This document shows, piece by piece, positions 1 through 10,481 of a stretch of DNA of 12,500 nt (positions are counted from its first letter, which is position 1; every line of letters starts with the position of its first letter). The notes beneath the pieces were generated by a model, which saw nothing but the letters and a program-made list of their open reading frames with translations, did not search any database and was not told where the DNA came from. Source of the DNA: Chromera velia (lineage: Eukaryota; Sar; Chromeraceae); assembly GCA_018398765.1 (NCBI GenBank), contig JAHBMJ010002199.1, positions 5,001 through 17,500 of the forward strand, in the 5' to 3' direction. Position numbers and translations under genes: made by a program.

Positions 1-242
1 ACGTACAAGAAAGAATACGAGATCAAGAGCACTCTCCGCAACAGATGAATGGGGATCGTCCCTTGAATCATTTAGCCTTTGTTGGAGCCCGAAAGCGGAA
101 GAAAAATTTGGATTCATAATCCCATTTCTGCTTGATTATTTCTTTCCTTTCTTTGAAAGTCTGTCTCTCCATCTATGTCGACCGTAAGAGAGCTGGCTCG
201 TGTGCATTAACCGAATCCGTACTGATTTGTCTGTGAATGCAG
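1..242 (+). other. Probable 3' part of an intron upstream of the first visible exon
   Basis: The exon at 243 needs one base from an earlier exon (phase 1) and the upstream half of the P-loop, which should encode G-x-x-x-x. No donor preceded by such a sequence is visible here. A pyrimidine-rich stretch (about 126-180) and a TGCAG acceptor at 238-242 are present. I read this as intron, with the missing exon to the left. Confidence 0.6.
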
Positions 243-379
243 GAAAGACGAGTGTGACGCACGCCCTCGTGGGTTTTCCCTCCCTGCCGGCCATCTCGCC
301 CTCTGCCCTTCCGGTCGAATTTGTGCACGCTCCTGATTTGGTCCTGCCTCGACTCTCTATTCACGAAGAACTCCTCACG
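243..379 (+). CDS. Exon 1 in window: P-loop (G1) and switch I
   Basis: TGCAG acceptor at 238-242, donor GTCGGT at 380. It opens in phase 1 (GA completes a Gly codon if the previous exon ends in G) and ends in phase 0. Residues 1-46 begin GKTSVTHALVG and continue FPSLPAISPSALPVEF, matching the dynamin-family P-loop helix, LP turn and switch I. Ser21 sits where the switch I Thr is expected. Confidence 0.85.
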
Positions 380-3167
380 GTCGGTCCGTTTGTCTGCTTC
401 TTTCTATCTCTTTGTCTATCAGTGTGTGTGAGGCGCGTGTGTGCGTGCATTCTTGATTCCGTCCGAGGTCGCACAGACACCGTCTCACTGTCCCTTCAGA
501 GTGCCTCATTTCAACGTTATTTTCAGTTTTCTTTCTCTTCCGTGATCCCCTTTCATGTATCACCACTTGGTTTGTTGTGCAGAAACTCCAACAGTGGGAG
601 GGCGCCCTCCTCGAGAAGGACGCCGCGTTTGACGATCTGGAGACGCCCACAGCTGCAGAGCAACACGCAATGGCAGCAATTGCAAATGTGAGTGGACCGG
701 AAGAAGAAAGAGAAGGGGAGGGTATAGAGAGAGTGTTTTTGTTTTCGTTCCTTTTCTTGCTTTCCGACGTGTGTACTTTCAAGCATTTTCACTCTCTCCG
801 CCTTGGCTTTGCACCTTCGTGCTTCGTGCAGGATCGGCAGCAGGCGAAGAGCAAAGGGGGCCGTGTGTCTATCTTCGCAGGGGCTGCAAGCGGACACTCA
901 GTGAGCAGAGAGGAACTCCGTCCGAGACTTTGCGGAGTCGTGACGGGATTCGCTCAAATCGCTGCCACCCTGGAATACGTGCAGGTCAGCTTGGAAGCTG
1001 TGTGCGGGTCTGTACTTCCTTCCTTGTACCTTGCCCTGCCACCTCAATTTCGGCTCTCTGCAGTCTTTTCGCTTCGTCATGTCTCCCGTCATTTCACTCA
1101 GTTTTCTTCCATCCTCAACAGACTGGCGTAACTCTTTTTTGTGCCTGCACCTATCTTCTCACTTCTCCTTGTTCCTGGTTCCCTCCAGAGAGTCGTCTAC
1201 GAAGGCAGAACCCGTGGGGTGATCTCATCTTCTGACCTGCGCGTCCTCTGCACCCACGCGGAGTGGAGCTGCAAGTACGTGCGTTTCTTCGTTCGTTCGT
1301 GCACAGGCTGCCGAACTCATTCTTCTATTGTGGATGGGTAGGAGAGGGTGATGGAGCCAGAGAGTCCTGACCTTACTACTCTCAAGAGACTCTAAGCATC
1401 GCACTTGAGCTGCTCTCTGTTCCTGCCCCATTTGTTCTCTCTCAAAGACACATGCAGAGGTAAGCAAAAGACAAATTGTGTTTCTGCATGCATGACGGGG
1501 GAAATGGAGTGAAGTGTACAATTCCATCCCAATGCCTGCCTTGATTCCTTCAGGGTGGAAATGCAGTTTGAGTCTCTGAAGGGAGTTTCTGAGGACGTGA
1601 CGGGCGCGGGGTCTCTCCGAGTTGTCGACATGATCTCCCCTGATCCCGCGGTCTGGGAGGTCAGCTGCATCGGAAATTTCACACACATTCAATGGGAAGC
1701 GTCATCAAATTGAGTGATGCTTGCACAGAATTTGTTATGCGCTGGACAGCGGCTGCGAGACGACGACAGGGCCCTCACAAGGAAAGACGTGGAGATAGAA
1801 AGCCGGGGAGTGAGGTTTCATTGTTCTTGTGCTTATACAGACCCAAAAGGGAATGGTGCTCTTCCCAGACAAACAAGCACTGAAACAGGCAGGCGGACAG
1901 GGTCTGGGCGAATATGAAACGCTGAAATACTGAAGAAAACGCTCCAAAAATGCTTTCATCGCGCGGCATGCATGTAACACAACTTCTTCGAATCAGTCAC
2001 CTCCTGACTTCACAAAAGTTTCAAGCGAGACACAGAAAGGAGGGAACTGCTTCCTCCATGCATTCCACCTGAGTTCGCGTGCTTTGCCTATCTCTGTCTG
2101 TCATTTCTTTTCCCTGAATGGTTGTTGCGTTTTCTCGTATCCCCTTCTTCTCCACCTGTTTGCAGAACTCAGAGCTAGTCCAGATGTTCAGAGCCCAACT
2201 GGCAAAGGCAGAAGGGGTTCTCCTGTGTGTGGACGCCTCAGTGCCTCGATCGGGTCAGTTGGTGGGTGGGTGAGCGGGGCTGTGTGGATCTTTTTCCAGA
2301 TTGACATGCCGTTCTTTTTTGGTCATTTTCTTTTCGAAAAAGAGAGTGTACTTCCAGTATGGAGTTTGTCTTTCGTGTCCTTTCTCTCTCCTGTCTGGAT
2401 GTGCTTTGTGCTTTCTGCCTTCGCCGACTCCAGTTTTTCTCTCCACATGCAGTTTCGAGCCCCTCTCGAAAAACAATTGATACTTTGCCTCGGTCACTGC
2501 CGTCACATTCACTTCATCTGACCGCATCCCTACTTTCATTCTCTCACTGCATTTGGAGTCTTGCAGGTGTCGAGTTCGGCAGCATGATTTCGGACTTTCT
2601 GAGTCAGTAATCAACACTGCGTGTACAGAAGGGAACTGGGTCCTTCCACAGCGGTGCCTCTTGTGCTTTCCTGTTCTTATGCTTTTGGTCACTGCATGGA
2701 AGGTCGAATGGAGGTGGAGGTACACAGAAGATGGAGAAAATATGAAGGGAAGACCAGAGAAGCACAATGGAAGGAAGGACACAATTTATGGTGGTCCAAA
2801 GCGAGAAAACCTGCACGACAGGAAAGAGTTTGTACCTGTAGAACTCAACTCTGCCGATCCACAACAAAATGAACCAATCACTTGACAAATCGCAGAGCGA
2901 ACCGCGTAACAGAAAAGTGAATGCACGAACTCATGAATGTACGCAAAAACGTTTTGCAGAGAACCAGAGTGCCTCTCTGAGCAAAGAGGATGTCTTTGTG
3001 ATTGCGAACAAAATTGATCGTCTCGATGGGTTCTATTCGGCAGACGGGCTGCAGAAGATTTCGGATTCGGTCGGTAGGGTGCATGGCTGAGGGAATGTCT
3101 TCTTCAGAAACCTCTTCCAGAATCCATACCGTCTCTTGCATGCACGCAGCACTTGCACATACACACA

Positions 3168-3202
<35 letters not shown>

Positions 3203-5058
3203 GCGCACATGTACGCCTATGTATGACAGCCCATGGACCCTCTCACGATGCCAAAAGGCCAGGTATGTCGTTCAGCTTCTGTTCTTTTAGGATGACTTCC
3301 AACAACGTGCTTGTTTCTTCCCTCTCGCGCAGTCTTGCTCGCTTACTCGCTCAATGACGTCCTCTTCTTTTCTTTTCGTTTCTCTGTCCTTCTCACCCCC
3401 CTCCCTCTCCCCGCCTCCCCACGCAGGTCCGCAAACAGCAGTTTCAGATCTTCGAAGCCTCCCTGGACGATGAGGACAACATCATTCCAGCAGGGGCCTC
3501 CATCTCTCTCTTGGTCAGTCGGGCAGGCAGTCAGCCATGCAAGCACAGAGTGAGACAGCAAGCCAAGCAAGGAAACGACCAGGCAGACAGTTACAAAACT
3601 GCACAGATGATTCACACCGTCACTCATTTAGAAGCCGTAAGCTCTCTGCCCCGACGCGTTTTCGCGTTGCCCTTCCTCTCGCCCTTTCTTTCATTGAGTC
3701 GATGTGAAATCTATCATTATTTGCATCCTTGTGCCGCTGCTGATTTTTCCCAAAAAATGTGCTCGATCTGTACTGATACACAAAACAAGAATGACTGTCA
3801 CCGCGGGGGGACCCACACACTGCAGGGCATCTACGGAGCCGAGAGGGTCACCAAGGACCTCAGCCCGAAAGTGATCGGAGACCTCAACGGGGAGGCATGG
3901 TTCGGTCAGTCGGTTCCCGGTTTCTTTCCGTCAGTCGATTTGTGTTTTGTTTGTTCGGTTGGTCGCTTCAAGTTGCTTGATAGATTCCTTGACGCGTGTG
4001 TGACCAATGCAGATCTCATGAGAAACGCATTTGCAGGGTCAGAATGTCAAAAGAGTTTCCCCTGCATGTGCGTGAATGAGCCCCTCTGGGTCCGATCGCC
4101 CGTCTCCCTCCCAGACACCCCCCCCCCAAGACCCAAAACCCAGCTAGCTAGTCTCGACGAAACCCCCCCCCCACTAGCGAAACGTTTCACAGACAACATC
4201 CGCATACCCCCACAGACGACTCATATCACCTGAGTTCTTCTCTGTCCATGTCTCTTTCTTTCTTTCTTTCTTTCTTTCTTTCCTTGTCTGCAGCTGCCCT
4301 TAACGCGTTCCTCCACGGAATCCACTGGAATCGGGTGGTGAAGAGCATGACCCTGAAGAGATGGACGTCCCACATGATGGACATGAGGTCGGTCTCTGAG
4401 AGAGGGAGAGAAAGTACGGTTCAGGGGGTCGGCATGCAGAATTCCACTTAAAAGACAAAAGAGCTGTCGGTCGCTTCACTGCCAACCACCCTGAGAAAGA
4501 GGCCCTTCTTTTTAAAAGTCAGAAAAGGCTGCTGCAGCCCATTGATTTGCTCTCCCTTTCCCACATGTGGGGGCAAATATTGATTTCGTCTCTCAGCAGC
4601 TTCCACTCAAAGAGGTTGTGTCACATAAAATCTCCCCACAACTCCTTCCTGTATTGTTCTCCGTCCTTCGTTCCTTCTCACATTGCTTCCTTTCTTCTAG
4701 CTGTCCTTCATCCTCTTTCTTGTTCCTGCGGGCAAAGCTTTCACCAATCCTTTCTTCCCCTTGAATCGTCTTGCTCCATTTTTGCCCACTCGATCCTTTT
4801 GATTGATTGATCAGAACGATCGGACAGATCAACAGCGGGTTGGCAGAAGTGCTGCTCCAACAACCGTTCGAGAAAGTCCTCCCTCGATCGATCGTGAAGT
4901 GCATGAGCATGCTGAAGGACGTCATCGAGGAATTCCTCAGGGTCGGTCGGTGGGTACTTTGGTTCTTTCTTTCATTTTTCGTGGGTCTTGTTCTTTTGAC
5001 TTGATCTGCTCTCTCTTTCTTTTTCTCTTTCTGCCTGCAGTTGTGCGTGCATGCGTGC

Positions 5059-5099
<41 letters not shown>

Positions 5100-7162
5100 C
5101 GCGCGCGCGAGCGAAAAAGAGGAAAAGAGACAGAGAGTACCTGCGTGGGTTTCCAGGTGGACGTGTCGTGGTCACCGGTTCTTTCTCGCTGTCCGTGGGT
5201 CTGTAAACTTGTACATGCGTACTCATGTATGTGTGCACGTATGTGCATCTACTGTCTGTTTTCATCCGTTCGTGGCTCCCTCTTTGGCTATCTGTTTGAC
5301 AACATGAACTTATCAATCTCTTTAAAAAACTGGGTATGCGATGAGAGGAATTTTCCTTTCGTTACTTTCTTTTTTGGATCAGAATTCGTTGCTCTTCGGC
5401 TTCGTCTGTGAGACGAGGATTGTGTGAAGACGTGGTCTCGTTTCTTGTTTCTTTTTTGGAACGACAAATGTCTCTGTTTTATTCACCCCTCAATTTTGGT
5501 CGCCTTCCTTTCTTCATTCCTTGCAGAACCTGGAGTTTCTCGAGAAGGGACCGGGAGCGGCTGGTCTGTCTCTCTGTCTGGCTCTCTGTCTCTCTGTATG
5601 TCTGTCTGTCTGTCTATCTGTCTGTTTATTTGATTTCCTGCTTCTCTGCGTGCCTCTCTTTGCAGCTTTCGAGGCTGTTGTGCAGCACTTGACTCTTCCC
5701 CACGCGAATGAATCTTTCTGCAATTCTATTTCTGCATGCATTCGCTACTGTGCATCTTTAGCGGGGCGAGTGCAGTTTCGGGGATGTCTTGCGCTTCACT
5801 TCTCCAGATGTCAATCCCAGAGTCTCTCTGCATCTTTCCGCACATGAATGAGCACACACACGTCTCTTCTCGCTGTGCAGGTGCGGTTCTGGACACGTCT
5901 CTTCTTCGTAAGATCTTCGTGGCCTTCTCGGGGGACCTGGTGAAGAAGGTGAAGGACACAGAGAGAGACGCAGAGGTCCCTTCTGCAGATGCTGTGCACG
6001 CACACGCAGACAGGGCAATGAAGGAAATGGTGGGTGGATGGGAGGAAGAAAACAATTTGGTTCTCTTCTTGACCCTTCCGTGCTTTGGCTCTATTTCTCT
6101 GGTTTTTCTTAGATTTGACAGTCCAGTTTTCTGCCTCATTTGAGAGAACCGTGCAATTTGTTTTCGTTTCATTTTTTTCATTTGCGAAAGATTTCTCTTC
6201 TCTCAATCATGCAGGCAGCACAGCAGGGACACGGAGGGCACTCTGTTCGGTTCTCTGAAGAGAATGCAGGTGGGTGGGTGGGTTGAGACGGGTGGCTTTG
6301 TGTGTATGTGTGCGTGTGCGTGTGCGCGTGTATGTGTGAATGATGGATTGAAGGACGAATGGGTCTGACAAATTAATAGATGGATGCATGGAGGTATAGA
6401 CTCACGCCTGTGCAGGTTTTTGTGGCTAAGTGTGATGACTGTTTAAGAGTCTCACGAACCTTGACTCCTTCACTCACTCAGTACTTGACGAGAAGACAAC
6501 ATGACAGCCATAGTGATTCATTCTGGCATGCCGACTGAATTGAATGTCTCCTCACAAGACAACATGACAGCCATAGTGATTCATTCTGGCATGCCGACTG
6601 AATTGAATGTCTCCTTGACGCTCTTTCCATTTTTGTTCTTTCTGCAGGAGACGGAATTGCAGAGCTGAAGGAGTTTTTGAAGGTTTGACAAACTCGATGT
6701 TTTGGTTTCTTTCCTTCCCACCTTCCTGTTGAGTTTTTGCTCTGCATATTTTTCGACGGGTTCTTGAGCGCGGATAGAATCGAAACGCAAAACGTGCCAG
6801 GAACCGTCAGAAAAGAGGATTGTGGTCCTTTTGTTTCGGTGTTTCTACGCTCAGGGGGCATGGTGCGGACTTTCTTCTCTTCTCTTCTATTCTCTTTAAT
6901 TTTGCTGTCACCTTCTAGGAAACTGCTCACAAAGAGGCCGGTAGGGACCCGGCAGGCAATTCTGCACGAAAATGATCATTTTGCATAAGGATTTGGAGAC
7001 TGCATTGTTTGTTTGTTTTGTTTTTGCTTGCGTCTGCAGACGATGTCGAAGGACGCCATCCAGGAGTGGGGCAAATTCTACATCCAGTTCGCAGAGGACG
7101 TTTACGTCAGTTCGGGAGGGGGGCAGAGGGAAGTAGAGGCTGAAGCAGGAGGCTGAAACAAA

Positions 7163-7226
<64 letters not shown>

Positions 7227-8200
7227 AAGGGAGAGAAAGGGAAGGGGAAGAAAAGTATTCAAAGAGAGAAGGCACCTGTATTTCATTTATCACGTGATGC
7301 TAACGGGAAAAAGTGTCTGCCATCACAGCGCGTTTCTCGCCTTCTCTCTCTAGCTCCTTGGCCTTCTCCTTTCTTCTTGTTCTGCTCTGCTCTAATCTAC
7401 ATCTCTGCTGTCTCTTCTCCAAGCCGCTCTTCCCCTTCCTCCATTTCTGCTACTGTTAAAGTTCTGTCTATCCTTCCCCACCTTCAGACAAATTCCTTCC
7501 TGCCTGCTTGCAGGAAAAGGCCATCAGAAGTCAAGAGAAGTGGGTGAGGTCCGTGAACCACCACCTCAAGTCCTCTGGATGTGACGCCGTGATGCAGAAG
7601 AGGGCACTCACAAAGTCAGTCAGGCAGCCAGGCAGGCAGATACGTGAGCCCTTGACCATTCGTTTCTTTGCCCACACTCTTCGTTCATGAGCAGAATGGG
7701 GGAGGGACTTTATTGCACCATGAAAGCAAAATAAAGGCGAGAGGGTTCGATCAAAAATTTGCTGTAGAAGTATCACCTTGCCATCTTCCGGCCAGCAAGA
7801 TGGGGCGAGGAGGAGAGAAAGATCTGAACAGATTCCTCAGAAGTAACCATTCCAACCACGAAAGACAACCTCAGGGGAACTCCACAGACTGCTTCTAGAG
7901 AGTCAATGAGGCCCTCCGCTCAATTCCCTCCACTCACGTCCACCTCTTCCCTCCCTTTTCCTGCAGACTGCAGGAACTTCACCTGCCCCGCCCCCCTGCC
8001 CTCGAAATCCCTGTCGACAAGTGGACACAGTTGGTTGAGGCACACTGCGCACAGGTAGGCGAGGGGAGAGGGGCGGTGAGTGAGAAGCTGGTTGTTGCAG
8101 GAAGGTAGACAAGTTCCCCCCCTCCCGTCCTGTTTGTGTAGATACCTGTCTTTGAGGCGCCTTGTCTGTCTGTCTGTCTGTCTGTCTGTGTGTGTGTGTG

Positions 8201-8231
<31 letters not shown>

Positions 8232-8897
8232 CCGTGTCACGGCCGGTGTCTCTTCCCGCTCACACATACCTCTGTTTGGCTTTCTCCTCTTTTTCTCTCT
8301 CCAAGCAGACTGACAGGAAAGGAGGACGACAAACGCACACGTACTTACGCGTTCGTATATGTATTGAACCGTACTTTTCTCTTTCGCGCATATATGTGTG
8401 TGTGCTTTTTCCTTTCTCTCCTTTCTATGTGTCTTTCGACAAACTCAGTCTCGTCTCTTCGTGAGATTGCGTGCGTCGAGCCATCCATCCATCCATCCAT
8501 CCATCCATCGTTACTGCTTTCAGGTGCCCTACTCAAAGAACAAGAGACTCTTCCAGAGAACGCTGAAGACTTACGAGGTGACCTCCGTGTCGGGAAGGGA
8601 ATTCATGACCAAGTGAGCAGAGGGAGAGACATGCATGCCTGTAGCACTTTTTGAATCAATCAACCAATCAAGTGCTTCCGGGTGGGTGGTTTTTCCTTCC
8701 TTCCACCCTTCCGCCTCTCAACCTCTCCTCGCTTCCTTGGCCTGTTTCGTCTTCACACAGGTCGTCGTAGAACATCGCAGGGCGACGTTTGAAGAGACGG
8801 CCTGTCTTCCAAAAGGGCATTTTTCCCGCTTACAAAGAAAGAAGACACAATCGAGCCTTCCTTCCAGCCTCTTTTCCACTTCCTCGGGGGTCATTCT

Positions 8898-8939
<42 letters not shown>

Positions 8940-9388
8940 AATCTTCAAAAAGTTTGCTTTCTTTCCACGCAGCGTCCTTGACCTCTGGCTGAGTTGCTTC
9001 CGTGCGATGGACTTGGCTGCGTTCTTCACGAAGCCCATCAGGGACAACCTCGAAGAGATGATCGGGACACTCGAGGACCTCCAACACCAGGGTATGTGGA
9101 TTTGTCTGTGAGTGTTCTTGAGGCGGAGATTGCACAGCGAAGCTGCTCGAGAGAAGCCTGACTGACCTTTGTGGAGTCTCTGTCTGTCTCTCTGACTGTA
9201 GTTTTCAGCTCTTGAAGTTTTCTACTGTCTGTGTGAACGTTCCCCTTTGTGTGTGTGCAGGTGCCAACCTGGCTGCCTTGTCCCACGCAGCTCCAGACCC
9301 TCAGGGGGCAGGGAGGAAGTCTGTTGTGCAGGTCCGTGACTTCGTCGGAAACGTGGCTTTCTTCCTGCTGTCTTTCTGTGTGTCTGCC

Positions 9389-9425
<37 letters not shown>

Positions 9426-9482
9426 GACTGTCTGTCTGTCATATATTCTGTCTGTCTGTCTGTCTGTCTGTCTGACGGTCTC

Positions 9483-9516
<34 letters not shown>

Positions 9517-9542
9517 ATATATTCTGTCTGTCTGTCATATAT

Positions 9543-9585
<43 letters not shown>

Positions 9586-10433
9586 GTCTGTCTGTCTGTC
9601 TGTCTGTCTGCTTCTGCGTATATTTGTCTGTGTTCTTCGACTTCTTTTATCGAATTTGTATTGCGATCACTGTTGCACCATATCTGGTTGAGTTGTTGCG
9701 CTGCAGGTTGGGGGAGAGGTTTTCGACTTCACCTTCGCTGAGTCGTTGCGAGAGGTCTGTCTTGCCTAAGTCTCTTTGTCTCTCTGTTTCAAACTGCCGA
9801 CTCTGTTGGTTGGAGCCTTCCAGGACTTTCACGACTTTTGAGGTCTTCTTCTTGGTGTTTCTTCCTTCTTCTCTCTGTATGTCTCTTGTATTCCTTCTTG
9901 CTCTCTTTCTTTTCGTTTCTTTATTTCAACAACGCAGTTTGTTTTTATGCGGAACGAGAGAACGCTCTGATGGGCTGTCTGCTGACTCAGGTTACAAAGG
10001 TGTGCTATCCCCCTTGCTCGTATGACCGGCTGAAGATGTGCACACACATACGTATCCCTGCACGCAGGTGCTTCCCCTGATTGCGAATTTCGACACAGAA
10101 GACCCGGAGAAGGTTGATGCAGGAGAGGTCTGTCTGCCTGTCTGTATGTCTGTCGGCTTGCATGTGCAGGTAGAGCTCTTCTATTCTTTTGCATCCTAGA
10201 TAGCTGCTTGTGTGCCCTCGTGAGGCTGTAACTTCGTCACTCTCTTTTAATGTGCTGAACGTTTCTTCTCCTCGAGATTCCTTCTGCGTGTGGTCATTTG
10301 TGTGAATGAACTCCTTTGGCCCTGCCTCTGTTTTGGAGGATGGGAGTTTGGGTGTAAACTCATGCATTTGACTCACATCCGTGGCGGCCTTTTTCTCCCC
10401 TTTACGTCCTCGTCCATTCTCTGTCTGTCTCTC

Positions 10434-10481
<48 letters not shown>

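Noticed and set aside
44-117. Short frame beginning MNGDRPLNHLAFVGARKRK, which looks P-loop-like
   Set aside because: It would supply a VGA-type start of G1, but no GT donor follows in the needed phase and it ends in TAA; probably coincidence.
375-782. Minus-strand open frames across the gene, including several of 100-175 codons
   Set aside because: They overlap well-supported plus-strand exons or translate microsatellites, and show no domain or splice pattern.
2255-2782. Minus-strand frame of 175 codons
   Set aside because: It covers exon 7 and the flanking introns and has no motif; the plus-strand exon is needed for the G4 frame.
5666-5847. Possible extra exon after a TTTGCAG acceptor at 5659-5665
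   Set aside because: The frame is open in the phase left by exon 13, but no donor was found that returns to the phase of exon 14.
8761-8830. Possible exon after the CACACAG at 8754-8760
   Set aside because: In the phase required by exon 20 it meets TAG at once. Joining exon 20 directly to 8973 keeps frame and reads through.
8481-9611. Short tandem repeats considered as a CRISPR array or satellite gene
   Set aside because: Units are 4 bp with no unique spacers, in introns of a eukaryotic gene.
9822-9841. Possible microexon GACTTTCACGACTTTTGAG before a GTCTTC
   Set aside because: In the phase 0 left by exon 23 it reaches TGA; the direct junction from exon 23 to exon 24 is in frame.
9249-10025. 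Open frame of 258 codons on the plus strand
   Set aside because: It is mostly Ser/Val/Cys/Leu from the TGTC array and crosses two good exons in the wrong frame; it is a repeat translation.
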